DNA from: Isochrysis galbana
Lineage: Eukaryota; Haptophyta; Isochrysidales; Isochrysidaceae
DNA length: 64,000 bases
Assembly (NCBI GenBank): GCA_018136815.1
Contig: CM030942.1
Span: forward strand, 285,551 to 349,550
Direction: 5' to 3'
Shown here in pieces: positions 1-11,900 of the stretch. A program made the position numbers and the translations under genes. The notes beneath the pieces were generated by a model. The model made no database searches. It saw only the letters and a program-made list of their open reading frames with translations, and was not told where the DNA came from. Position 1 is the first letter of the stretch; each line of letters begins with the position of its first letter.

Positions 1-506
1 AAGCACAGCTCTGCGAGCTCGCGACCGCTCGTCTCGCGAGCGAGAGGGTTTCCCGGGACTTGGGCATACATCGCGAGCTTCCCGGAGAACTCGCCGGCCA
101 GTCCACCGCGCCCGTCTGCGAGCAGCTTCATGTCGTCCTCATATGTGACGTAGTCTGAGGGTGTCTCCGCAATGGCCCTCAGCGAGGCAGCAACCTCTTC
201 GGATATTTGCGCGCAACCTTTGACAGGATCATCGGAATCAATGTCGCAGCCCTCTCGACCCCACGAAAGCGTTGATCGCGAGAAGTCGAAGGGGCCGCGC
301 TGATCCTCTGGCCGACGGTCAGGGGACCAGATCCTCTCCTTTCGCCCTTGGAAAGCATCCCATACAGCCTCATCAGCCTTCTTCATGATGTCGTCGAAGA
401 AGCCGCAGGCGGGAGCAGGGTGTCGCGATGACGCTAAGGCCAGCGGCGCTCCCAGTCGAGGGCTGTGAAGGGCAAGTGCAGCGCCCGCCACGCCGAGGAG
501 GAGCAT
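1..506 (-). CDS. N-terminal part of an unrecognised targeted protein (runs off the left edge)
   Basis: Read on the minus strand, the frame is open from an ATG at 504-506 to the window edge, about 168 codons. It begins MLLLGVAGAALALHS, a hydrophobic signal-like stretch. A Pro/Ala/Arg-rich segment follows, then an acidic, soluble region (around FFDDIMKKADEAVWDAF and later ETPSDYVTYEDDMK). Signal-like start plus a low-acidic linker fits secretory or complex-plastid targeting, but no diagnostic Phe motif is visible. The frame also stays open upstream of this ATG, so an earlier start or exon is possible. I do not recognise the family. Confidence in coding rests on the long open frame and protein-like composition, not on homology. 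Confidence 0.5.
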   Translation of the reverse strand, partial: MLLLGVAGAALALHSPRLGAPLALASSRHPAPACGFFDDIMKKADEAVWDAFQGRKERIWSPDRRPEDQRGPFDFSRSTLSWGREGCDIDSDDPVKGCAQISEEVAASLRAIAETPSDYVTYEDDMKLLADGRGGLAGEFSGKLAMYAQVPGNPLARETSGRELAELC

Positions 507-1683
507 GAGGCTCGGCGAGCCGAGCGCAGCCGACGACGAGAGAGACAGGGCGACAGAGAAGGAACAGACAGAAAAAGGAGAGACAGCAAAGAGATGGTGG
601 AGGATGTAGAGAAGATTCCCAGAATTGGCCCGCAGCCCCCCTGCTGTTGTTTACTTCGTCTATCAGTCTATTCGTTCAGAGGTTCACGAGCGATCGATAG
701 TCGATATAGTCGATAGAGTAGTCACTGGAGGCCTTTCTCGCACGAGCCGTTCGAGGGAGGTGGACGATTGTGCCATTGCTCGTGGTAAAGCTGACTTGGA
801 CAGCCTTGTGCGTCATATTGATCACCTTCAAGCGATGCGCCGAGGTATAAACTTAGGTTGAACTGAGATAGAGTAGAGTATATACTCGTACCTTGTACCC
901 AATGTCTTGGTTGACAGTGCTATAAATAACTTCGAGTTTTCTCCACCCCTGCGGGTTCTGCATGCAATCCGCTCCCTCGTCCGCCGCTCTCTCCGCTGGC
1001 GGCACCGTGCCTGGCTTCCGCTGGGTTCCGAGCGGTCTGATGGAGCCTGAGCGTGCTGCGGCGGCATGTGCGACGGCGTGGCGTGAGCACGTCGATTGAG
1101 TCCCCTCGGCCAGCCCGTCCATCTGGCGGCACTGGTCTGGTATCCCTGGCGGCTGCTGGCACGGAGCTATCGACCGGTGAGTGGGAAGGGGCGGGGCGGG
1201 GCGGGGCGAGGGGAGACTGCCGCCCTTCTATCTCGCGGCCAACACGCTCACCCAGGCTGGCGCGTTCCACACTCGCGGCCTCCGCGCCACTGCTAGTCCG
1301 AGTCCCTGTCCCTCCATAAGCCCAATGCCACGCCCTCCCTCTTCAAGATGTCATCACATCGCTCCCTATGCCTCCTGCAAGCGCCAAGTCTAGTCCGACA
1401 TCTGACGCCAGCCGTCATCCTTGTCTTGCATTGGCCCTGACCTACACGCACCCAGCTCTCGCCCGCGTGGTACCTGTAGTCCACGCCGTGTCTTTGGCCA
1501 TAGCCTTTGTTTCAACCTTTCCCAAGCCATAGCTCCAGCTCCAGCCCATGCCACGACATTGTCTGTGTCCCCTCTTCTTGTTAGCCCGAACCCTTTCGGT
1601 GGGTTCGCCTTCGCTTCGAATGTAGCCATAATCCTTTCTGACCCAGAGGCCTCAGCCCAGCTCCAAGGCCTGAGCCTTCCACT
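507..1683. other. No gene recognised
   Basis: Open frames here are short, overlap on both strands and show no family motifs. A G-rich run lies near 1188-1212. The end of this stretch may hold an upstream exon of the sulfotransferase that follows, because a possible 3' splice site (cgacag) sits near 1693-1698. Confidence 0.4.
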
Positions 1684-2517
1684 TTGTTCTTCGACAGGTT
1701 CGACGCTCCTACACTGCTCGTGCATGTGGGCAAGACGGGAGGGTCCAGCCTCTACCAAATGATGAAGGAGCACGGAGCCCCCTTCGATCACGTGCATGAC
1801 CACCCAGTGCCACGACCACTGCTACTTTTGCACCCACGCGTCGTCCTCTCGGTCCGCGACCCCGTGACGAGGCTCATCTCGGCATGGGAGTGAGCGAGGG
1901 ACGTCGGCCGGCTGGCTGCGATTGCGAAATATGAGCAACGGGAGCACGAGCTCAATCTTGGGGCGCTCGTCAGCGTATCCAACGGGCTGGGCCCTCTCGA
2001 CCTCTTCAAGTGCTACTCGTCTATCGCCGACTTTGCCGAAGGCCTCGGTCAGCGAGACGCCTGCAGTCAGCTTGCCAGGGCGGTGCTCGCACCGCTTCCC
2101 CCACAAGGTGTGCATGTGACTCACATCACGCGAGGTCATTGCTTTTACCTTGGACGCGTGCTCGACATACTTCAAGCCAATCGGAGTCACTGGGTGGTGC
2201 AGCAGGAGTCATTCGAGACTGACGTGCAAGGCTTGTTTAGGTGGCTTGGCCTGCCACCTCCGATGCACTTTGCATGCACTAGGTGCCTTTCGACGGCCGG
2301 GAACGAGAAGGCGATTCCGTCGCACCAGATTCGGCAGCAGTCCGCATCTAGCCGTACCAGCACCGCTTGGGGAATAAGACGAGACCAGCTGAGGCGTGCA
2401 GCAGCAGCCCGCGTGAATGTGAGCAAGAGGGGATTAGCTTTGCTCGAACACGCACTGCAGCTAGAAACCTGGGCGATGGACTTTGTCATAGCATGGGCGG
2501 TCAACGGGCGCCTCTGA
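1684..2517 (+). pseudogene. PAPS-dependent sulfotransferase, interrupted by one in-frame TGA
   Basis: One reading frame runs from about 1684 to a TGA at 2515-2517, broken only by TGA at 1891-1893. The first part holds LLVHVGKTGGSSLYQMM, the 5'-phosphosulfate-binding loop, and VLSVRDPVTRLISAWE, the 3'-phosphate-binding motif of Golgi-type sulfotransferases. After the stop the same frame continues for about 208 codons with typical features (LDLFKCYSSIADFAEGL, THITRGHCFYLG, WVVQQESF, LFRWLGLP). Enzymes of this family move sulfate from PAPS to carbohydrate or small-molecule acceptors. The stop falls where relatives often carry Trp (SAFNWR-like), so TGG to TGA is the simplest change. A recent pseudogene, a sequencing error or recoding all remain possible. 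The true start is unclear, and an upstream exon is likely because no good ATG precedes the P-loop. Confidence 0.75.
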
Positions 2518-2870
2518 CGTTCGTCTACACATCTGCCGCTCGGTGCCGGCCGCTTCGTGATTTTTTTCACACAGATGCAGGCTTACCTGAGTCGTGCCCC
2601 CGTATTTTTCACCTCCACATTAAGAAGCCTAATTTTCTCCGAAGAAAACAACTACAATTCTGCAAAGGATTGTATGGGCACACACGCCGATCGTTCATAC
2701 GTTTTAAGAAAGCTACGAAAAGTATGTAACGCTGCGTAGTGGCGCAGCCCTCGCCCCGAACTTTCGGAGAAAGCTGTGGCCTTGCGCTGCTCCTCAGTAG
2801 GCCCTGGCCAAAATGTCCGGACAGTCAACAAGACATTTGGGGCTGTTTTGTCAAAAGGACATGGCTCCCG

Positions 2871-2888
2871 AAATGTCCCGGGACATTT
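2871..2888. repeat. Perfect 18-bp palindrome with nearby half-sites
   Basis: AAATGTCCCGGGACATTT is a perfect palindrome. Related half-sites (aaatgtccgg at 2811-2820 and gacatttggg at about 2832-2841) lie just upstream, so this may be the remnant of a small inverted-repeat element or a clustered protein-binding site. Confidence 0.6.
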
Positions 2889-3330
2889 GGGTGCCCCCTG
2901 GGGGTGGCGCTCGCGAAAAATGCGCGCGGGAACTGTTTTACCATTAGATCGTCAATATCAGTACACTGGGCGGGAAAGCGGGAGTCCTGATGGGTCGACT
3001 GGCTGTTAATGTGATAAACAAAAGCTCGTTTACGTAATTCACGAGCCACGAGCCTTGGCCTCGGTCACAATACCCGGTGACTGCTCTGGCGCGCCGGCGC
3101 GCTGGCGCCAGCAGCGGGCATGGAGAGAGGGGAGGAGGCTGCCCCCCCCCCCCCCCCCGCACCTTTTGGGCGCCGCGCGCGAGCTCCACTTACTCGTCCT
3201 CCTTCCACGCGCAGGTCCGAGCTCGCGCGTGCGCTCGCGGCGCGCAGCCTCGCACAGCGACAACGACAACTTGGGCGACTCGGAGGGCAAGCGAGAACCC
3301 TCCGAGCTGCCCAAGCAGGTCGTCCTCGAC

Positions 3331-3342
3331 GGCGGCGGCAAC

Positions 3343-3390
<48 letters not shown>

Positions 3391-3445
3391 AGCTGCGACG
3401 ACGACGATGACGACAGTCGCGACGACGGACGACGACGATGACGAC
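3331..3445. repeat. GGC/GAC trinucleotide microsatellite
   Basis: A run of GGC units passes into GAC/GAT units. It generates long but meaningless poly-Gly, poly-Ala, poly-Asp and poly-Arg frames. Confidence 0.85.
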
Positions 3446-3465
3446 GAGGAGGGGGAGGAGAAAAA

Positions 3466-3548
3466 AAATCGTCTTAAAAATCCCCGCTACATACGCGGCA
3501 TGAGGCAGTGTGCTTGTGTACCTCCCTACTACCCACCTTTACCCCTAT
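3466..3548 (+). repeat. Dispersed repeat, inverted partner at about 41590-41675
   Basis: The stretch from tcttaaaaatccccgctac through ctactacccacctttacccc is the near-perfect reverse complement of about 41590-41675. Landmarks shared by both include gcggcatgaggcagtgtgct. Confidence 0.8.
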
Positions 3549-4018
3549 CAACCCCCTCCCCCTTCCCCAATTCCCTCGTTGGCGGAGAAGCTGGTTCCAG
3601 GGAGGCCGCGCGCGCTGCGCGCTGCTTCGGCCAGGAGTTGGAGAGAAGGGGGTGGGAGACTGTGGCTCCTCCTTCGCTCTAACGTCGGCTTGCATCTCCT
3701 TTTAGGTCTTATATCACGTAAGATCTTCTTATTATATCCATTGAAGTTCCTACTAAAGAGGTTTAGCAGCTACCCCAATTGATGTTTCGTATATCCAGAC
3801 CTCTCGCCGCCTGCAAGAGGTCCTCCGATGTTTCTAGGTTGAAATCTTTGTCCACCGTAAGGTGCCGCCGCTCCAAGGCCCATGAGTGAGGGCCCTGTAA
3901 TCCATGGCGTTGCTTGCCTCACGCTGGCGTTTGCGTTGCTCCGCTTTCTGCCCGTCGTTGTTCGGGCGAGAGTGATGTTCCCAACGCTCACAGTAGCCAA
4001 CTAATTGAACGGTGACCG

Positions 4019-4047
4019 CCCGCATAGCGTTTTTGTACGTAACGTTA
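4019..4047 (-). repeat. Copy of the recurrent TAACGTTATGT terminus (minus orientation)
   Basis: Its reverse complement reads TAACGTTACGTACAAAAACG followed by ctatgcggg. It matches the ends of the element at 20132-21765 and similar sites near 36747, 39143 and 39936. Confidence 0.6.
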
Positions 4048-4345
4048 GGAGGTGCGGTTGTGACCATTTTTTGCGGCCGTAACTAACGCGATTGCCTTCT
4101 CATAATGCATTCACAAGAACTTGTAAGATTTTTCGCGCCGTGCAAGTAACGACGGCTAGCTTGCTGAGCCTTTTTTTACATACACCGGCGTCATACCCAC
4201 TCCCATACAAGATACAAGGCCATCGGCCATCGGGAGGCCCACGGCCGGCGCCAGACCCTGCCGGAGAGCGCGCCCCCACCCCGGATGGGACAACAGGTAC
4301 AAGGTCAACAGGTTTTGGGGGCCTCTTCCTATTAAGAGGATATGT

Positions 4346-4445
4346 NNNNNNNNNNNNNNNNNNNNNNNNNNNNNNNNNNNNNNNNNNNNNNNNNNNNNNN
4401 NNNNNNNNNNNNNNNNNNNNNNNNNNNNNNNNNNNNNNNNNNNNN
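4346..4445. other. Assembly gap (100 N)
   Basis: Exactly 100 N, the same length as the two other gaps in the window, so it is a scaffold placeholder and its true length is unknown. Confidence 0.99.
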
Positions 4446-4511
4446 CCGGCACCTACGTGTGTTGCCAGATCGACGTCGGGGTGCCGGCAGGGCGATCGGC
4501 CACGCAGGCTG

Positions 4512-5175
4512 ATGCCGCGGCTTGCGCTGCTCTCGCTGCTGGTGTCCTCGCTCCACTGTCTCGGCATGGTGGATCCCACCATGAAGGCGACAAGATCGTC
4601 ATCTCATCTTCCCGAACGCATTCGCAGGAGCTCGCTGAGTCAGAGCGTTCTGGCGGTCCCGGGGAAGATGACTGCGACCACTGTCCTTGGTCTCTGTGCA
4701 GGGCGAGCAGCGAGGTCCGCTACGAGAGGGTTGCAGATCAAGGTATGTGAGCCTTGCGCCATCCACACTGCAACATCTCTTGATCCCATCTCTCTTGGAT
4801 TCGCAGATAGCGTACACAATCACCTGTTTGTCATTTCTACAGTATTTGGGATATGTCACCGTGCATTACCACAGGATAGAGAGCCTTCTTAAGAAAGTGC
4901 CACATCTGTGGCAGGCTCATTCAGGCCTCGCGAATTCTTCTTTGGTGGCCTCCGCCCCAAGTGCGCCTAGTAGAGACTTGCCATCCATTCCAGATGGAGA
5001 AAGAACACGAATACGAGTCCCGCTCAAGGAGCAGTTGGCTCGATTCTTTGCCAGAGCTTTGACAGCCACGGCTGCGAGCATTGGTCTAATTTTTGGCATT
5101 CGTCAGGGATACATGATGAAGATTGCAATCCCACAAATCTACTGGCAGCGACCGGGAAAGATAGTCGCCGGGTAG
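4512..5175 (+). CDS. Two-exon small secreted or plastid-targeted protein, unknown function
   Basis: Exon 1 (4512-4742) starts MPRLALLSLLVSSLHCLG, a clear signal-peptide-like core, followed by a Ser/Arg-rich stretch that could be a transit peptide. It ends CAG ATC AAG before gtatgt. Exon 2 (4807-5175) begins after ttcgcag and stays in phase, giving about 199 residues. Exon 2 has hydrophobic segments (IAYTITCLSFLQYLGYV and ALTATAASIGLIFGIRQGYM) around a polar middle, so one or two membrane segments are possible. A bipartite signal plus Ser/Arg-rich leader fits import into a complex plastid. The gene lies 66 bp right of an assembly gap, so upstream sequence is uncertain. No family is recognised. 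Confidence 0.5.
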
Positions 5176-5959
5176 CTCAAACTCGTACCATATATATTAG
5201 CTAGTAAATGCTAGCAAATGGCACCCGTCAACCGAGGAGTTGTATGTCGGCATGCTCGTGTCGGTAATGTGTGCTGATTAATTGTTAGGATCGCTGCCTG
5301 CAATTATTGTAGCGATCCACCACGCGTGCACTTTTGTTCGTTCATGTGATGCATGCTGAAGCGCCGTGAGCCGTGCTTGAGACGCGACGGATCGCTCGCG
5401 ACCGGGGCCGCACCGCGGTTTTGCTCCCGGGAAATTTGGGGACACTTCGCCGGGTATGTGGTATATGGATTGGGATTGGAAATTGGAGTAGCTTCGGTCA
5501 TGGTAAACGATAAACGACAAAAGAAAGAACGCTACTACTATGACTTTTACTTAGTAAGGACTTAGTTAACCCCACTAGAACGAATTGAACACCAGCTTCG
5601 CCAGCCGATGCGAACTGAGGTGAGGGCGAGGGTGTCCTTACTTTCCTAATCGTATTACTTCGATTTTTAAGAGCTCTTTCATCTTCATACTATCGTATTT
5701 GTTTTCCTCCGGTCAACCCTTCCCCCCCTCCCGCTCTCCTCTGCCCTCCCTCTCTCCCTCCCCCTCCCTCCCTCCCTCCCTCTTCTCTTCTCTCCCCTTC
5801 CCTTTCTCCCTCTCTCTTCCCTCCTCTACTCCTACCGCCCCCTCTCTCCCTCTGCCGCCCGCCGCGCCCCGCCGCCCGCCACCACCGCGAGGCAAGAGGC
5901 GGGGGGGGGAGGAGGGCGCTACGGGCGGGCGAAGGGAGCTTGGCACGGGCGTGGGCGAG
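5176..5959. other. Intergenic and pyrimidine-rich 5' leader of the HEATR5-like gene
   Basis: The left part shows nothing codable. From about 5705 to 5870 the plus strand is an almost pure CCT/CCCTCC pyrimidine tract that ends shortly before the HEATR5-like ATG. This suits a 5' UTR or core promoter. Its in-frame translation (Pro/Ser only) is not counted as coding. Confidence 0.5.
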
Positions 5960-8900
5960 ATGGTGGGGCTTGCGGAGGCGACGGCGCGGCTCGAGAGGGC
6001 GGTCGAGGCGGCTCGCGCGCCGGGTGGCACCGACAGCGCCACCGCGCAACTGGAGCTGCTGCACCAGATCAATACTCAGCTCTCCACTGCAGGAGAGGAG
6101 GTGATCAAAGGCTCGCAGGACGCAATCGAGGCAGCACTCAAGAGCCTGGCTCAGCTAGGGCCGGCACCTCCCATCTGCCGCTCAATGGTCAACGTCCTCG
6201 CGACCATCTACAAGCGCGGCGCCCGCACGGGGCTGTACAATACGGTCAAGGACCTGACCTCATGGCTCAGCAACAAGAGCTCCTCGCCCTCGAGCATACC
6301 TGCTCGATGCGCGACGATGCAGCTGTTGGCGGGACTGTGCGCAGCACATGGACCGGCAATGGTTTCGCTCTGCCTTGATGCCGTGGTCCTCCTCATCAAA
6401 CTCACACGCGCGGCTGAGTCACCTGTGCGCGTCGTGGCATGGGCGGCGTTAGCGCAGGCGTACCCTGGTACGGGTGGTGTGCCTAAGCTGAGCCAAGAAG
6501 AGGCAAGCAAGAGCATGAAGCAGACAATGAGTGAACGTGGCACTTCTGCTGAACTGCGCGCCACATGTCTCCGTGCCGCCGCCCCACTTGCGTTACACGC
6601 CGAGGGCCTGTGGACTGGAGACCTCTTTGATGTGCTTAGTGCAATGCTTATCAAAGCTCTCGATGATCCCTCTGCTTCGGTGCGCGCCACCGCTTCAGTC
6701 AGCCTTTCCGAGCTGCTCCTCGCTGCACTTGCCCGCCCTGCAGGCTTCGTCAGCGTCACTGCTGCCAGGGGAAGCCGTCGTGGAGGCCTCGGGGGCGGGG
6801 GGGCCAAGCCAAGCCTGCCTACAAAGAGGTCAGATGCGTTGACTCCAATCGAAGCCGTCGCGGTTGTGCTTTCTACCGCATTTGTCAAAACTTCGAGGGA
6901 AGTCCGTGTTGGTATCGCTCGCGCTGCAGTTGGCCTTCTTCACGGCATGCGACGGGCGGACCTTGAGCGGCACGCCGAATTCATGCTCACAACCTTCCTC
7001 GGGATGGCAGCTGCGCCGTACGACGCCAGTAAGGCTTCTGTGATTCTGCGCTCCTTGGGAGGAACAGGATCGCCCGCCGAGTGTGTGTCACACATTCTGC
7101 GCGCTGGCATGGGCGAGCGCCTTTCTGAGAGGGGGCAGCACATGATGGCCAACACGATCGCTGCGCAGGTGCGCTCTTGCATGATACGGGTGGCGCAATC
7201 AAGAGCCGCAACTCGCACGCTTCACTCTTGTGCCCCATGAAAGTTGAAACTCCGTTAGAAGCCCGCCGGCGTTTCCATATCTCTAGCATATTGCTCCGGA
7301 ATCCCGCCTTGCCTTAAACGTGTAGGTTACCTCAAAGTCGTGTAATGATGCTACACTGGTCGTCGGGCTCAAGGAAGTCTCATTGCTCCTGCTGCAGCTA
7401 GGACAGGTCGCCGATGACGCAAAGGACACGCTTTTGCAGGCAAGATTGCCCTCCGTGACAGCCTTGGTCGATGTCAATTGAGAGAGTTGGTCTCAGCAAG
7501 CCCTCTGCGTCCAGGCACCGATTATGTACTAAACTCAGCGTCTTGCAAGCCCCCATTGTCCAGCCATCGATGATATATTAGACTGAGCTTTTCGCGCATG
7601 TTTGTTTATGGAAACACTGCTCCTCACCCGCTCATTCCGCAGGGAGAGCGTCCACTTCTCACGCTGGTGACCTTGCCTACCCGCGCAACACGTCTTGCGG
7701 CATGCCAGTGTCTTTGGGCTGTTGCGGTCGCTTTTCCGTTGCAGCTTGCGCCACTCTTGAATCAAACACTGATCCGCCTGCGTTCCACTGCCGCAACCGC
7801 ATCTGCCTCTAGCCGAGGTACCAGCAAAGATGCCACTGAGACGTTGTTGGCCGAAGCACAGGCGGTGGGCGCCTTGGTCGTTGCATCAACCAAGACGCAG
7901 TTTGGGGGACCCGCGCCGCTTTGCAATGGATGCTTGAATGCCGCGGCCGAGTTGACTTCATCTGGAACAGAGCCTGCTCTGGCAGCTGGCTGGGCGCTCG
8001 CTACGGCGCTCTTTAGTATGCCGCCTTCTTGGGTCGCTGCTAAGCCTCGCCTGGCTAAGGTTTATGCGATGTTCAAGAGTGCTTTGGCGCAAGCTGCACC
8101 GGAGGTGTCTGCCAAAAAGAGGGATGCTGTCGAGGCGCAGCTAAAGAGCAGGGCGTACGCGCTACAGGTAAGCACAGCTTCCTCACATGGTCACAAAATG
8201 CTCCTCGCCATACAATGCCCATCCCACACGTTGATGCAAAGCGCGCGCTTTCTTTAAACCGACGCCTCCTCTTTGCCCAGGCCTTGTCTCATTTCCTTGA
8301 CGTGATGCCTGAACAAATTGCTGCCGCCATGGTCAAGCCGATCACCGGTGCACTCCTCCCCCCAAACATCGCCCTCCTCGCTGCGTGTCGCGAGAATGCG
8401 ACCAAACTCATGAACGAGAGCTTCCGGGGAGCATACTTGCTCTTTCGCGCGTACCTTTACCGAACTCTTGTCGCTCTGCCATCATCTGCACTCACTGCCA
8501 AGGTGAGCTTCTGTAGTTGTTCATCCGAACAACTTGACGTCCCGCCATCTCCACGACGTACTGTGAGGGTTTGTGGGATGCATCACGCCACTCTTCGCCG
8601 TTGCAACCCTCGCGAGGCACTTTTGCTTAATCACCCAGATCCATCAATTCCCTGTTCCCCCCCCCCCCCCCCCGGCCTCTTCCAATCCTTGCTTCCCATC
8701 CTTTGCAACATGAACGTATCTCCAGGTACTCAATGTCGTAATGCCGCTTGTTGTCGCGGACATCGTTGAGCCAGCAAATACTCATGCCGCAACTTGCACA
8801 GCTTTGACGGCTCTCTTAGACCCTCTAGACTCTCATTTGGCCCCGGTGCCAGCCGGCTCTGACGACGACCTCCCCGCGGGTATCGCGCCACCCGAGCCGT

Positions 8901-11900
8901 TGCGTCTAGCCGCGTCACCTGATGCTGAAGCCGGCTGCACGTGGCTGTCGGAGCTCCGAGCGCCTAATGACGCTGCGGGAGAAACCAAGTGCTTAGACGC
9001 CGCCGTGGCACTCTTTGGTGCTGTGTTTCGTCTACAGACCTCAGGTAATGCACCATACCCTCGGGACGAAAAGCAAGTTGCAAACGGGAGAGGGACGATC
9101 TCGCAATGCAGTGTCCAAATTCGTGTGAAGCACTTATAATGCATATGCCACTATCCGTGCGTATCGGCCAACTGCCTGATGTTCGGGCACTGCCAGGACT
9201 GCCCGTATTTTCCGATCCGAAGCTATGGCGTTGTTCACTTACGCATGAAGTAGTGCTGTTATCGCCGCGTAGGATTTGCTCCGACCTCCCTGTCCCCTTT
9301 TTCCCACCACTCGAACCAATGCTCTCATTCAGATGTGCGAGCGCAGTTGCTTACTCACTTGGGCAACGCCGCCTCCAAGGCGGCTCGTGATGCCGCCGCT
9401 GCTGCAAAGCCCACACCGGCCGCGGGCTTCTTCGGCGGTGGGAGCTCAACCTCGGAGACTTTTCGTGATGAGAAGCCCTCTGCACTTACCAATATTTGCG
9501 CCGCACTGCTTTCGTCGATTCAAAGGCTTGCATTTCGACCCTCGAAATCGGCGCTCCGTGCTGAGCTCTCTCCCGCGTTCGGCGCTGTGCTTGCGCCATG
9601 TTTAGCCGACACAGACCCCGCGGTGAGGCGCGCGGCAGCACAGGCAGTCGGACTGCTCGGGCAGCTGCTTGGTGAGTGCGGTAACCCCCAAATCCGCCCC
9701 AGGCTCTCTACCACCACCTCTCCTATCTCCACTCATAATCTCGTGTTCTTGCTCTCACTTCTCAACACTGATATCTTCTAGCGTACCCCGCGTGCGTTAC
9801 GCAATCTGATCGGGGCTCCGCATGCTGGATCGTCCCATTTCGTTCACTCTTTCATCTACCATGTATCGCCTTCCGGAGGCGACACGGCGAGCCGCAAGCG
9901 GTGCCATTTTCATCCACCACTTTCCCAACCTGCCTCTTCGTGGTTGCCTATATCAGGCGACGTATATCTGGATTCGTTTTCTTCGCTCGCCTCTGCAGCC
10001 CTTACCGACTCGAAGGCAAAAGACGAAGCGCGCGCTGCACACGCTCTTGCGCTTGGGCATCTCTTGTCCGCAACTCTTCCAAGTCGCCCCGATTCGAGAC
10101 CTGCTCCTGCACCCCGCGCTCGCATCGGTGTACAACTGCTGTGTTCGCTCCTCCCTTCAGCTGGCGCACCGTCTCCACCGGCGCATCTTGTTGAATGGAC
10201 ATTGCATGCCCTCGGGCGGATTGCAGCTGCTCAGGGTCCAGATTACAAGCCTTTGGTTGGGGCCACGTTGTCTGCTCTTTCTGCCGCTACTCTTGCTCCT
10301 GGAGCGCCGCAAACGGCGCGTGCCTCTCTTGCTACCGCGCGCCTTGCTACCGCTCTCGCAACTACAATTGCTCCGGCACTCGCCGCTGCTGCGGGCGGGC
10401 GGGTCGGCCAACCTCAGGCAATGCTCTATCGTTGCCGTGTGCTAGTTTCCGCCGCCTGCCGAACTCAAGGCGGTGGGCACGGCGGTCACACGCACGCCTA
10501 CACTCACGGCCATGCCCATACACATGTCAGAGGCGGAGCAGCGGAAATGCTCTCAGCCGAAGAACTTTTGTTCGAACGGCAGATCATCTCACTGCCTGCC
10601 GAATCCGTCCCCCCTGTGGCCTCAACCCCAGCCGCGGCCCTATATTCCGCAATCACTCACGGCCTTGCCTCACCTCTAGCCGCTTTGCGCATCGCGGCTC
10701 TCACGGCAATCGGCGAGATCGCCACAGCGGCTGAGGCGAAGACAAATGCAAATCCCCTGGCTGTGCCAACGGGCGCGGCCACGACGTACGCCCCTTCAAG
10801 GAAGGAACTGAGCCGAATATCCGGTGAGCTGATATGAGCTCTACTTGCGACGTGAAGGGTTTCGATCAACATGCCGCCGTAGGGATGCTTCAACTCTTCG
10901 TGAACTCATCCGTTCTTGGCACTCCCTTGTTCCACAGGATGCCTCCTCGGCCTCATGGATCACGAGCCCGATTCCATATCTCTCGATCTCGCCAAACACA
11001 TCCTTCTTCGCTTGCTTCATGCGGATGGACCTTCGGCGCCCTCTTTCTGGGTCCACGCCCTTGCTGACACCGTGGCAGAGGGGAAGAAAAACACGAATAC
11101 AGATGCAAATTCAGCTCCCCCCGCTAGTAATGTTGCTGCTGGTGGGTTCGGAGGTGGCCAGTCTTCTGATTCGGAGGATGGAGACGGCGGGTGGGATCGG
11201 AATGCATCTGGCTTGCCGCAAGGGGGTGATGATGAGGACGAGGAAGAAGCAAGGAAAAGACAAAAGGAGGCTCAGGTAATTGGCCTCGAGAGGAATGTGT
11301 CGTAGTTGATTGACGATTGGCGGGTGGGAAAGGACAATATGCTTGTTTGGTAATTGCACCATCACTTTATCTTCAGGCCATCTACAGTGTGTGACCTCCG
11401 CCCGTCCCACCCACGCTCTCCTTTGTTGCAGTTGGAGGCCGAGGAGTCCTTGAAATGGGCTCGAACACTTCCTCGATGGCAAACTCGGCTTTTCGCGGCC
11501 GAGTGCGCTCGTCGCCTACTGCTTGTCGTCACCCAACCCGAACACTTCTCACTCGGAATCGCACGTCAAGTGTTCGACGCAAACATCTCCGATGACTCGA
11601 AACCCCTGGTGTTTTCTCTCTCCGAACTTGTGGGTGTCGCGTTCACGGTTGCGACCGCTCGTATCGATGCGATGCGCCCCTCCGGAGTGCTGATGCTGCA
11701 TGACATTGTTGACAAATTTGGGGCCTCACTGGATCCGGACTTCGAACACCACCTTCTTCTCGAGCAGTCCCATGCACAGGTGGCTCGTCCCAGCCCTCCC
11801 AACCAACCTCCACCACCAAAGCATTTTCCATGCGTACCTTCGACAGTTGCCTTCATGGCCCCTAGTATGTATCCTTCACTGAGAGAATCGTGTCACTATC

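Larger units (their letters stand above)
2518..4345. other. Intergenic, repeat-bearing; no gene recognised
   Basis: This stretch contains a palindrome at 2871-2888, trinucleotide repeats at about 3331-3445, one member of a dispersed repeat at about 3466-3548, and a copy of a recurrent transposon end at 4019-4047. The open frames in the GGC/GAC region are translations of simple repeats. Confidence 0.5.

Noticed and set aside
3055-3682. Overlapping 100-200 codon ORFs rich in Gly, Asp, Ala or Arg
   Set aside because: They are frames through GGC/GAC repeats with no independent family motif.
5699-5959. Extending the HEATR5-like protein upstream to 5699
   Set aside because: The added residues are Pro/Ser/Leu translation of a pyrimidine-rich leader. 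The ATG at 5960 begins the conserved sequence.
9672-9956. Coding exon starting after ttctag at 9780 in the HEATR5-like gene
   Set aside because: The frame is open but does not resemble the family. The acceptor at 9956 joins LLG to DVYLDSF in phase and matches the expected HEAT sequence.
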